DNA of 64,000 nt from Flavobacteriaceae bacterium 3519-10 (GTDB lineage Bacteria > Bacteroidota > Bacteroidia > Flavobacteriales > Weeksellaceae): the NCBI GenBank assembly GCA_000023725.1, contig CP001673.1, forward strand, positions 1,064,342 to 1,128,341. Direction: 5' to 3'. Numbering within the stretch: position 1 is the first letter of the stretch; each line of letters starts with the position of its first letter. The notes under the pieces were generated by a model. The model saw only the letters and a list, made by a program, of their open reading frames with translations, was not told where the DNA came from and ran no database searches. Positions 8,447-16,329 of the stretch are shown piece by piece. The translations under genes and the position numbers were made by a program.

Positions 8447-9513
8447 TTATTTGCTATGTCTGGTTTAAAATTAAAAATTTTAAATTTTATCTGGGGATAG
8501 ATGTTTCCAAGCTCAGTTTAGATTATTGTCTGCTGGAAGAACAGTGCACAATTGTTGAGAAAGGCAAAATAAGCAATCTTTCGGAAGCGTTAAAAAAGCT
8601 CTTTTCCCACATTAATGCACAGTATGTGAAGGATTGTCCGATTCTGACAGTGTTTGAAAATACCGGGATTTATTCCAATCCCTTAGCTCGCTTTTTACAC
8701 GAAAACGGATGGCATTATGCGGAAGTATCCGCATTGGAAATCAAGCGTTCCAAAGGTCTTTCCCGAGGCAAGAGCGACCGTGTTAATGCCAGGCAGATTG
8801 CACTGTATGGCTTGAGAAACCGTGATAAAACTGTGCTTAGTTCAGGTCCGGAAACACTCCACCAGCAATTAAAGATTCTAAATACGGAACGCGAAAAAAT
8901 ACTTTCTGCCATCAACAGCTTTTCCCGGACTTCGGAGGCGGAGGATTTTCTGCGACGTGAGGTGTACAGGGTGGTCAAAGCCATCATCAGGCAGACCATG
9001 AGCGCTCTGAAGAAGCAGCTGGCCGCTCTGGATGAAAAGATTGGTCAGCTGATCCGCAGTGATGAAGATTTAAAGCATAAACAGGAACTTTTAAAAAGCA
9101 TTCCCGGTATTGGCGAAATCGGATCGATTTATTTCTTGCTCGTAACGAAAGGATTTACCCGTTTCAAAAACTGGAGAAAATTCGCATGTTATTGTGGGAT
9201 TGCTCCCTTTGAGTACAGTTCGGGTACCAGCATTCGGGGGCGGAACCGCGTCAATCCTTTGGCCGACAAAAAGATGAAGTCGCTGCTGCATCTGCTTTCG
9301 CTTACCTCCATCCGTCACGATGAGGAACTCAAGCTGTACTATAACCGCAAGAAAGAAGAGGGCAAACATAGCCTTTTGGCACTGAACAATGTGAAATGTA
9401 AATTGGTAAGCAGAATATTTGCGGTTATCAAAAGAGATACGCCTTACGTGAAAACCCACCAATACTACTCCTGAAAAAAATCGAAATTATGTTTGTTTTT
9501 TGACATAGAATAT
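8447..9513 (+). mobile_element. IS110/IS1111-family insertion sequence
   Basis: A single DEDD-type transposase gene is bounded by short subterminal inverted repeats: CTATGTC at 8454-8460 and GACATAG at 9502-9508. This is how IS1111-group elements are built, without terminal repeats or target duplication. The right end touches a GTTAGGC integron-type core site (9514-9520) that overlaps the stop codon of the neighbouring gene. Exact ends are inferred, not proven. Confidence 0.65.
8470..9474 (+). CDS. IS110 family transposase with a non-standard or lost start codon
   Basis: The N-terminal RuvC-like DEDD domain is complete only if reading starts upstream of the first GTG (8626). The frame is open from 8431 and contains IKNFKFYLGIDVSKLSLD, where members of the family normally begin with Met. 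Here the expected start position holds ATT (8470). The catalytic pattern includes the aspartate in GIDVSK, the glutamate in VFENTG and the aspartate in KSDRVNAR. The C-terminal Transposase_20 domain has SIPGIGEIGS and a serine-rich YSSGTSIRG segment. Full length from 8470 is 334 residues, normal for the family. Starting at GTG 8626 would delete the first catalytic residue. The element may be inactive, or may use ATT initiation. Confidence 0.8.
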   Translation: MKNFKFYLGIDVSKLSLDYCLLEEQCTIVEKGKISNLSEALKKLFSHINAQYVKDCPILTVFENTGIYSNPLARFLHENGWHYAEVSALEIKRSKGLSRGKSDRVNARQIALYGLRNRDKTVLSSGPETLHQQLKILNTEREKILSAINSFSRTSEAEDFLRREVYRVVKAIIRQTMSALKKQLAALDEKIGQLIRSDEDLKHKQELLKSIPGIGEIGSIYFLLVTKGFTRFKNWRKFACYCGIAPFEYSSGTSIRGRNRVNPLADKKMKSLLHLLSLTSIRHDEELKLYYNRKKEEGKHSLLALNNVKCKLVSRIFAVIKRDTPYVKTHQYYS

Positions 9514-9520
9514 GTTAGGC
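9514..9520 (-). other. attC-type core site (GCCTAAC) overlapping a stop codon
   Basis: On the minus strand the DUF4435 gene ends ...TCC GCC TAA C, so GCCTAAC, a perfect RYYYAAC core, overlaps its stop. Classical integron cassettes show this same overlap. The rest of an attC site is not visible because the IS110-type element begins immediately after. Confidence 0.5.
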
Positions 9521-10255
9521 GGAGATTTTTTTATTTATTTTATCCAATAATTCTGTGAATTTTACACTTCTATGCGTTCTATAACAATGTTCTAATAAAC
9601 TTGCTTTCGAGTGCTTAATTTCTCGATCTTTGTGAGATAGAATTCTCGTTAAAAGAGCAAATAAAGATTTCCCTCTTATCATAACGTCATAATTTTCTGT
9701 AATCATGGTGACGATAGCACTTGAAGGTTCAATAAAATTAACGCTTTTCAAATATTCTTCCTTTACCAAATTTTGTAAATCACACAAAATATGTTGTGGG
9801 TGTGCTCTTAGTGTAAAATCGGGATTTCCAGATAACATTTTCTCAACTTCAAATGAGTAATATTTTATAAAACTATCCATTGATTTTACAAAAATTTCTT
9901 TTTCCGATTTGGATAGTATTTTTTCAATGTCTTTTCCATAATATAAATCATTTTCAATAGAATAGCCATTTGTCCAGATAATTTCATCATATTCCTCAGG
10001 GACTTTTGTATATATATATGAATCTTTATCCGCAACAAAAATAACCTTAGAACCTGAAAACTCAGATCTTCTTTCAAATATCTCAATTAATTTTTTTCTA
10101 CCACCGCATGGCATGAAGTTAGCATTAAGAACACCAATTTCATCCTCAATCCATCTATATATCATAACGTCATCTGTTCCTTCAACCAGAACAGTTATTA
10201 AGGATGTTCTTTGCAAAGTTGCAATGATTTCATCGACAGTTAATTCTAATGTCAT
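9515..10255 (-). CDS. DUF4435 (TOPRIM-like) protein, PARIS AriB-like
   Basis: The ATG at 10255 is preferred over the one at 10273 because AAAGGAG lies just before it and it follows the upstream gene's stop by one base. The 246-residue product has a TOPRIM-like core: VEGTDD (Glu25), a conserved FMPCGGRKKL turn, then VIFVADKDS (Asp76, Asp78), followed by an YSIENDLY motif. These mark DUF4435. Paired with an ABC-type ATPase, this family forms the PARIS anti-phage system, in which the ATPase (AriA) holds the TOPRIM nuclease (AriB) until a phage anti-restriction protein is sensed. The nuclease is then released and stops growth. Function here is inferred from the pair and motifs. Confidence 0.75.
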   Translation of the reverse strand: MTLELTVDEIIATLQRTSLITVLVEGTDDVMIYRWIEDEIGVLNANFMPCGGRKKLIEIFERRSEFSGSKVIFVADKDSYIYTKVPEEYDEIIWTNGYSIENDLYYGKDIEKILSKSEKEIFVKSMDSFIKYYSFEVEKMLSGNPDFTLRAHPQHILCDLQNLVKEEYLKSVNFIEPSSAIVTMITENYDVMIRGKSLFALLTRILSHKDREIKHSKASLLEHCYRTHRSVKFTELLDKINKKISA

Positions 10256-10256
10256 G

Positions 10257-11330
10257 CTATTCTCCTTTATCATCAGATAAAATTATTTCCTTATCAGCAT
10301 ATTTTGAAAAAATAAAAGGACTATGTGTTGCCATGAAAAATTGATTATTACTATCTTGATTTAATAGAGTAGGCACTAAAGTTCTTTGCCAATCAGGATG
10401 TAAACTAAGTTCTGGTTCGTCAATGAATATTGTATGGTTTTTTGTAAATGCATTATAACAAATAAAACTTAACATTTGTTTTTCTCCAGCAGATAACTTG
10501 TCTGACGAAATCGCATTATTAACTTCGCCAATAGTTAAATTACTCAAATTAATTCCTTTGTGATGGAAAATGGTGCTTATAAGGTTAGAAAGAGTTGTAA
10601 AAGGTTTTAATAGTTTTTCTCTTTCACTTTCCATATCTTCAATATCCTTTTTGATGTTTTCTAAAGTTTGTTTCTCATCTTGAATTTTATCTTTAATTTT
10701 TCTTATAATCTCATCAGATTTCTGTTTTTGAGTATTGTTAATTTTTGAATTAATATTTGTATACTCACTATTTAACAGAGCAACGATATCATCCGTTGAA
10801 ATAGAAGTTATAAACCTTTGATTTCTAAATGATAGTTTTCTTGATAGCTCTTCTAATGCATCACGAACCTCATCATTTCGTCCGAATAAAGGATCAAACT
10901 GATTGTTATCCATAGAAAAGCCTCCTTCAATTCGACGAAAAGTTGGAAAGAATATTGTAGGGATAGAATTCTTAATTATTATATTAAGTTTTTCGTTAAT
11001 CCTAATCGGCCTTCTGTAATCTAGTTCACGAAGATTCTGATCACTTAAGGTAAAGGATTTTTCGTCATTAATTGAGATATTAACATATCTACTTTCAGAA
11101 TCTTTTGTTAGGTCTAATTTGTAATTATCAGTTGTAATTATTGCCCTTGTAAAATTTACTTCTTTAATCAAGCTGTTAATTCTAGCGGAATTTAAATACC
11201 AAATTAACTTTAATAGTGTCGTTTTACTTGATCCATTTTTACCTGTTAACAGATTTAAGTCAGAATTGAATTGAAGATTTAAGGGCGTTTTTCTGCCATT
11301 TAGTTCTTCGACGTAAAGTGATCTAATCAT
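10257..11330 (-). CDS. ABC-type AAA ATPase, PARIS AriA-like
   Basis: The 357-residue protein has a Walker A motif GKNGSSKTT (residues 30-38), a coiled-coil insertion rich in Lys and Glu (roughly 200-250), an ABC signature LSAGEKQ (279-285), a Walker B segment TIFIDEPELSLHP (catalytic Glu305) and the switch histidine in ATHSPF (His336). This is the AAA_15/AAA_21 SMC-like architecture used by OLD-family, Septu and PARIS sensors. It is the first gene of a two-gene operon with the DUF4435 gene. It lies between attC-like repeats and is AT-rich, both signs of mobility. Without the partner it could be assigned to several defence families; the pair points to PARIS. Confidence 0.8.
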   Translation of the reverse strand: MIRSLYVEELNGRKTPLNLQFNSDLNLLTGKNGSSKTTLLKLIWYLNSARINSLIKEVNFTRAIITTDNYKLDLTKDSESRYVNISINDEKSFTLSDQNLRELDYRRPIRINEKLNIIIKNSIPTIFFPTFRRIEGGFSMDNNQFDPLFGRNDEVRDALEELSRKLSFRNQRFITSISTDDIVALLNSEYTNINSKINNTQKQKSDEIIRKIKDKIQDEKQTLENIKKDIEDMESEREKLLKPFTTLSNLISTIFHHKGINLSNLTIGEVNNAISSDKLSAGEKQMLSFICYNAFTKNHTIFIDEPELSLHPDWQRTLVPTLLNQDSNNQFFMATHSPFIFSKYADKEIILSDDKGE

Positions 11331-11367
11331 GAATCTTCTTTTTAATACGGGTTATTTATAAATTTGC

Positions 11368-11499
11368 GCCTAACGGTTGGGTATTTCTGTTGGCGGGCTA
11401 AAAATACGAAAACTTTCTAGCTGCCAAAAACTTGATTAAGAGCAAGAATCTTCAACTGAAAACTTCCTGCCCGCTTGTAGAAATACCATGTTGCGCGAT
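11368..11499 (-). repeat. attC-like long inverted repeat B
   Basis: On the minus strand it begins with GCGCAAC and ends with GTTAGGC, which fits GTTRRRY perfectly and is close to the reverse complement of the start. Arms at 11380-11397 and 11470-11487 pair at 14 of 18 positions. The 70-base interior aligns with element A. It lies directly upstream of the PARIS-like operon. Its length (about 130 bases) is within the attC range. A REP-like or other hairpin repeat is the alternative reading. Confidence 0.65.
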
Positions 11500-11711
11500 G
11501 TTTTTTTATGCGGTGTTTTTGGCTTTCCAACTCTCCCTCATTTTCTATAAAAATCCGACTTTTAATTTTTAAAAAAGTTTTGGTAAAATATCGCGCAACT
11601 CGTTTATATGTATGACGAAAATATATAAATCCCACAAATTTCCGTTGGCTTTGTATAATAAGCGACCTACTTTTCTCCCGCTAATCTACTCAAAAAACTT
11701 TCCCGCGCAAC
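11490..11711. repeat. Series of GTTGCGC/GCGCAAC core-like sites
   Basis: GTTGCGCGAT (11490-11499) and ATCGCGCAAC (11590-11599) form a perfect ten-base inverted repeat around an AT-rich 90-base segment, and a further GCGCAAC stands at 11705-11711. The first coincides with the outer core of attC-like element B. The spacing suggests very short, gene-less cassettes or remnants. No gene is supported here. Confidence 0.45.
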
Positions 11712-12192
11712 TATTCCCCCATAAATTAATTATGAAATACACCTCATCCAACAATAATCCTTTAAGACAATTAAAAAAAGCAATTGAAACCTTACCAATC
11801 CAGCAAAATTTTTTTTTAATTTTAGCGGAGTTCCGAAGAGAAAAAGCGAAGTACTATGCAGGTTGCTTTCAGCACACAGACAGGGTGCGGTCGCTGAATT
11901 TTCGGAAAGCTTAATGCACGTGCACAACAAACTTGCCGGTCTTCCGGAATGCTGCACGACGAAGCAACCCAAAGTAAAAATGTGAATTTTGAAATATGGG
12001 ATTGCCGCGCTTCACTTTGTTTCCGCTCGCAATGACAGAATGACGTTTTGGTTATGAGAAATAAGCAATACGCCCGCGCAAATGAAAAACGTGAGTTATG
12101 AAATAAGAGATTGCCGCGCTGCACTGCATTCCGCTCGCAATAGGATTTTTTGAAATAAATATTATTTTTATAGTGACGAAACCGGTAATTTT
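11600..12192. other. Intergenic stretch without a supported gene; two copies of a dispersed repeat
   Basis: A 61-codon frame from the ATG near 11731 to 11914 has no recognisable motif. GATTGCCGCGC...CGCTCGCAAT occurs at 12000-12033 and again at 12109-12141, each preceded by a similar GTGARTTWTGAAATA segment, making a rough 109-base tandem pair. The two halves of each copy (ATTGCCGCG and CGCTCGCAAT) are imperfectly complementary. This resembles a repeat scattered through many bacterial genomes. Confidence 0.5.
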
Positions 12193-12747
12193 ATGTGGGG
12201 ACCGCCGCTAACACCAGAAGTACAGTTCATGACAGCCAAACAAAAAGAACGCATTGAGCTTAAGATTGCAAAAATAAAAAAGGAACTGGCCGCCGATAAG
12301 AAAAGGTGGGGAGGTTATTACGACGACAGCCGCGGTCTGCGGTATCTGCCCCCGGAACTCTACCTCAGGATACACGATTATTCCGGTGCTCTACGGTATT
12401 TTAACTGGTTCAGCAAAAACTTTCCCGATGATTCCGGCTATCCTGTTTTCTTATTCGAATGGGCCATAATACTTTTTAAAAACGGCAGAATGAAAGAAGC
12501 AGAGGCCAAAACGCTGAAGACCGATATTGCTAATTGCTGGATTATTCCTGCTTTTCTGCAAATCACAAACACCCGTCCGGCCGCCAAAGCATTTTCAAGC
12601 TGGGAGACGCCGGATATTGCTGAAGAAATGGGTTATTCAAAAAATGATGAGGAGTTGGCAGATTTTGCAGCATGGCTCCGTGATTTCGTAAGCAGTGCGG
12701 AATTTACCGCGCTCCGCGGGGAGCTTTATAAGCCAGCTCCGAAGTGA
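12193..12747 (+). CDS. Hypothetical protein, TPR-like
   Basis: The 184-residue product has no named domain that I can identify with certainty. Residues ~15-60 contain IKKELAADKKRWGGYYDDSRGLRYLPPEL, split here only by convention. They are followed by helical segments (YSGALRYFNWFSKNFPDD and LFEWAIILFKNGRMKEAEAK) with the spacing of tetratricopeptide-like helices. No signal peptide is present, so it is probably cytoplasmic. An internal ATG at 12229 (MTAKQKERIEL) is an equally plausible start, since the preceding twelve residues look unlike coding sequence. The stop codon lies inside a perfect ten-base hairpin. It is bordered by repeat-rich intergenic DNA on both sides, with no obvious operon partner. 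Confidence 0.65.
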   Translation: MWGPPLTPEVQFMTAKQKERIELKIAKIKKELAADKKRWGGYYDDSRGLRYLPPELYLRIHDYSGALRYFNWFSKNFPDDSGYPVFLFEWAIILFKNGRMKEAEAKTLKTDIANCWIIPAFLQITNTRPAAKAFSSWETPDIAEEMGYSKNDEELADFAAWLRDFVSSAEFTALRGELYKPAPK

Positions 12748-12760
12748 GGACACTTCGGAG
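12737..12760 (+). terminator. Perfect stem-loop overlapping the stop codon
   Basis: CTCCGAAGTG (12737-12746), loop AGGA, then CACTTCGGAG (12751-12760) form a perfect ten-base stem that includes the TGA at 12745-12747. There is no T-run after it, so it may act as a mRNA-end hairpin, or simply be a dispersed repeat: a related sequence lies at 5714-5745. Confidence 0.5.
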
Positions 12761-13133
12761 AGCGGGGGGAACATATACGTAGACGGATGAGGTTGAGGGT
12801 GACCCGTTTTTAAAGGACTTTGCATTGCTGAGTCACGGCTTGTCGAGTAATAGGATAACTTTGCCAAAGTTTCAAACTTTGGCAAAGTTCTGTGCTGGAT
12901 ATGCATTACGCTGGACGATCACAGTCGTACAGGGGCTTATAAAATTCCCTAAAATAAATAATGCGGGATTTTGCAATGATGTCGCTTTATTTACTTTTAA
13001 CAGGAAAATGAAAAGAGATAAAATGGTAAAAAACTCGGCGGCCCATCATAAGTAGAAAGGTCACTTAACAAGGGGAATTAAAAGGCCTTAATGTGATGAA
13101 TTTTATTGTATTTTTGAAAGATTACGGATAAAC
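12748..13133. other. Intergenic stretch without a supported gene
   Basis: It contains the long palindrome described separately and otherwise no gene. Short frames in both directions lack recognisable features. The last 60 bases before the methylase gene are AT-rich and likely hold its promoter, but no clear TAnnTTTG box was identified. Confidence 0.5.
12857..12889. repeat. 33-base near-perfect palindrome
   Basis: AACTTTGCCAAAGTTT (12857-12872), one C, then AAACTTTGGCAAAGTT (12874-12889) are exact reverse complements, giving a 16-base stem with a one-base centre. Inside each arm ACTTTG.CAAAGT is itself nearly symmetric. It could be a dispersed repeat, a protein-binding site or a cruciform. 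There is no poly-T tail. Confidence 0.7.
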
Positions 13134-16100
13134 ATGACCATTCAACAGTATATTGATAATCTTAACAGATTATACCAAACAGGCAACGCACGTGAACATT
13201 CATATAGAGGTGATTTACAAAATCTTCTGTCGACTTTGCTTCCCGAAATTTTAGTGACCAATGAGCCTGCCAGAATTGAGTGCGGAGCACCTGATTATGT
13301 ATTGACCAGAGGTACAAACCATATTCCAGTCGGCTATATTGAAGCCAAGGATATTGGCGTTAAACTCGATTCTAAGGTACTGAACGAACAGTTTGATCGA
13401 TACAGGCTTGGACTGAGTAATCTGATTATTACTGATTATCTGACATTCGAATTTTACCGCGACGGTGAGAAATATAAAACGGTGATAATTGCAGGCAATA
13501 TTGAGGGCAAGATCGTCAGCCGGCCGGAAAATTTTCCCGAGTTTGAAAGTTTAATCAAAAACTTTGTCCAGACGGTTTCACAAACTATAAAGAATCCACA
13601 ACGCCTGGCAGAAATGCTGGCCGGCAAAGCGAGACTGATGGCGGATATTATTGAAAAGTCACTGAACGCTGATGATGAACATGAAAGCAGTTCTGAACTG
13701 AAAAATCAGATGACTACTTTCAAAAACATGCTGATTCATAATATCGACAATAAAGCATTTTCTGATATTTATGCGCAGACCATCGCTTACGGTATGTTTG
13801 CGGCCCGCTACAACGACCCAACCCTGGAAACGTTTTCGCGGCTGGAAGCAGCAAACCTGATTCCTAAATCCAATCCTTTTCTCAGAAAGCTGTTTCAGGA
13901 TATTGCCGGGTTTGATTTGGACGACCGGTTGGTATGGATCGTCGAAGAACTGGTGCAGATATTTTTGGCGACAGATGTTGAAAAGATTATGAAAAACTTC
14001 GGCAAGGCCACCAAAATGGAAGATCCAATCATTCATTTTTATGAGACTTTCCTGGCACAATATGACAAAAATCTTCGCAAGGTTCGGGGTGTTTGGTACA
14101 CGCCGCAACCCATAGTAAATTTTATAGTAAGAGCAGTAGATGATATTCTGAAAGACGAATTCAATTTACAACAGGGACTTGCAGATACATCTAAAACGAA
14201 AATTAAAGTAGATTCTCAGATTCCTGATGCACGTTCCGCGACTGGATTCCGATTGGTTGAAAAGGAAGTTCACCGGGTTCAGATTCTAGATCCTGCTACC
14301 GGCACAGGAACTTTCCTAGCTGAAACGGTGAAACACATTCATTCCAAATTCAAAGGAATGGAGGGCATGTGGTCTAAATATGTAAAGAATGATCTGATCC
14401 CCAGGCTGAATGGTTTTGAACTTTTGATGGCTTCTTACGCGATGGCGCATCTCAAAATGGATATGCTGCTGAAAGAAACCGGTTATAAATCTGATGACGA
14501 ACAGCGCTTCAGAATCTTCCTGACCAATTCCCTAGAAGAAGCGCATCCCGATTCCGGAACACTCTTCAGTTCCTGGCTCTCCGATGAAAGTACACAGGCC
14601 AATAAAATAAAAAAGGAAACGCCGGTGATGGTCGTCATGGGTAATCCTCCTTACAGCGGTGAAAGTGCCAATAAAGGGAAATGGATTATGGATTTAATGG
14701 AAGATTATAAAAAAGAACCCGGAGGAAAAGAAAAATTAAAAGAACGCAACCCTAAATGGATTAATGATGATTATGTGAAATTCATTCGATTCGCACAGTA
14801 TTTCATCAACAAAAATGGAACAGGCATTTTAGCTTTTATAAACCCCCATGGCTTCCTGGATAACCCTACCTTCCGCGGAATGCGTTGGAATCTTTTAAAG
14901 GAATTCGACAAAATTTATACAATTGATTTGCACGGAAACTTAAAAAAGAAAGAAATATCTCCTGACGGTTCCATAGATCAGAATGTCTTCGATATTATGC
15001 AGGGGGTTTCTGTTAATCTATTTGTAAAAACCGGAAATAAAAAGGAGAACGAGTTAGGACAAGTTCTACATTATGATTTGTTTGGAAAGCGGGATTTTAA
15101 GTACCAATTTTTAAATGAAAATAACATCAGCACGATTCCTTTTAATTTATTGCAAAATACTGCACCGAATTATTTTATGGTGCAGAAAGATTTTGGGGTT
15201 CAGAAAGAATATGATCATGGCTTTAAGATTAATGATCTATTTTTTTTAAATAGCTTAGGATTAACGACAGCTCGTGACCATTTTACAATTCATAACAGCA
15301 AGCAGGCTGTTGAGAAAGTAATTAATGAATTTTTACTGTTAGATGATGAAACAGCAAGAACTAAATTTAGATTAGGTGCAGACGTTAGAGATTGGCAAAT
15401 TAATTTTGCTAAGAAAGATTTAAATAAAAATTATCCAGACCAAGGTTCGTTCGAGGAAGTTGCCTATCGGCCATTTGATACAAAATGGACATATTTCACG
15501 GGTAATTCAAAGGGTTTTCATTGTTTCCCAAGATCTGAAGTGATGAACAATTTGAAATTTCCTAACTTAGGATTAAGTTTAATAAAAAGAGCAAGAAGCG
15601 ACTCCTTTAACACCCCGGTAATTTCAAATAAAATTACGGATAAAGGCATCTCTTCATCACTTGATAATGCTTATGTTTTCCCGCTTTATCTCTATAACGA
15701 AATTTCTTCACAGACCACTACAGAAGAAACTCCATCCAGGGTTCCCAACCTCAATATGGAAATCGTTAAGCAAATTGGCGAACAACTGAACCTTTACTTT
15801 TCACCTGAACGTCCGGACTACAGTAAGCAAACTGAAGAAACAAACCAGTTTTATCCGGAAGATATTTTGGATTATATCTACGCAGTATTACACTCGCCAA
15901 AATACCGTGAAACCTACAAGGAGTTTTTAAAAATAGATTTTCCTAGGGTTCCTTATCCCACAGATCCGAAACAGTTTTGGAAATTAGTAGAATTGGGTAC
16001 ACAGCTCCGGGAGCTTCACCTGCTTGAATCCGAAAAAGTCAATGACTTCATAAGCTCATATCCGGAAGACGGCAGCAATATCGTTGAAAAGCTCATCTAT

Positions 16101-16325
16101 AAAGACGGCAAAGTTTACATCAACAAAACCCAATATTTTGACAACGTCCCCGAAGTTGCCTGGAATTTCTATATCGGCGATTACCAACCCGCTCAGAAAT
16201 GGCTCAAAGACCGCAAGGACAGAGAACTGTCGTATGAAGATATTGTGCATTATAATAGGATGATTGTGGCGCTGACGGAGACGGATAGGTTGATGAGGGA
16301 GATTGATAATATATTTAAAATATAG
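13134..16325 (+). CDS. Type ISP-like restriction-modification enzyme (nuclease, methylase, specificity in one chain, no helicase)
   Basis: The 1063-residue protein opens with a PD-(D/E)xK nuclease-like domain (GAPDYV with Asp54, then GYIEAKD with Glu70 and Lys72). It continues with a helical linker and an N6-adenine methylase. Motif I is ILDPATGTGTF (Asp386) and motif IV is GNPPYSG (NPPY at 504-507). The last ~400 residues match the layout of the type ISP target-recognition and coupler region. Known type ISP enzymes such as LlaGI also carry a helicase of several hundred residues; none is present here. It would methylate one strand of its site and cut unmodified DNA. It is followed four bases later by a P-loop ATPase gene. 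Confidence 0.88.
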   Translation: MTIQQYIDNLNRLYQTGNAREHSYRGDLQNLLSTLLPEILVTNEPARIECGAPDYVLTRGTNHIPVGYIEAKDIGVKLDSKVLNEQFDRYRLGLSNLIITDYLTFEFYRDGEKYKTVIIAGNIEGKIVSRPENFPEFESLIKNFVQTVSQTIKNPQRLAEMLAGKARLMADIIEKSLNADDEHESSSELKNQMTTFKNMLIHNIDNKAFSDIYAQTIAYGMFAARYNDPTLETFSRLEAANLIPKSNPFLRKLFQDIAGFDLDDRLVWIVEELVQIFLATDVEKIMKNFGKATKMEDPIIHFYETFLAQYDKNLRKVRGVWYTPQPIVNFIVRAVDDILKDEFNLQQGLADTSKTKIKVDSQIPDARSATGFRLVEKEVHRVQILDPATGTGTFLAETVKHIHSKFKGMEGMWSKYVKNDLIPRLNGFELLMASYAMAHLKMDMLLKETGYKSDDEQRFRIFLTNSLEEAHPDSGTLFSSWLSDESTQANKIKKETPVMVVMGNPPYSGESANKGKWIMDLMEDYKKEPGGKEKLKERNPKWINDDYVKFIRFAQYFINKNGTGILAFINPHGFLDNPTFRGMRWNLLKEFDKIYTIDLHGNLKKKEISPDGSIDQNVFDIMQGVSVNLFVKTGNKKENELGQVLHYDLFGKRDFKYQFLNENNISTIPFNLLQNTAPNYFMVQKDFGVQKEYDHGFKINDLFFLNSLGLTTARDHFTIHNSKQAVEKVINEFLLLDDETARTKFRLGADVRDWQINFAKKDLNKNYPDQGSFEEVAYRPFDTKWTYFTGNSKGFHCFPRSEVMNNLKFPNLGLSLIKRARSDSFNTPVISNKITDKGISSSLDNAYVFPLYLYNEISSQTTTEETPSRVPNLNMEIVKQIGEQLNLYFSPERPDYSKQTEETNQFYPEDILDYIYAVLHSPKYRETYKEFLKIDFPRVPYPTDPKQFWKLVELGTQLRELHLLESEKVNDFISSYPEDGSNIVEKLIYKDGKVYINKTQYFDNVPEVAWNFYIGDYQPAQKWLKDRKDRELSYEDIVHYNRMIVALTETDRLMREIDNIFKI

Positions 16326-16329
16326 AAAT

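Noticed and set aside
8626..9474. GTG at 8626 as the transposase start
   Set aside because: It would remove the GIDVSK strand with the first catalytic aspartate, which is plainly encoded in the same frame upstream.
11417..11635. A 72-codon minus-strand frame
   Set aside because: It runs straight through attC-like element B and the core sites; its residues are explained by those repeats.
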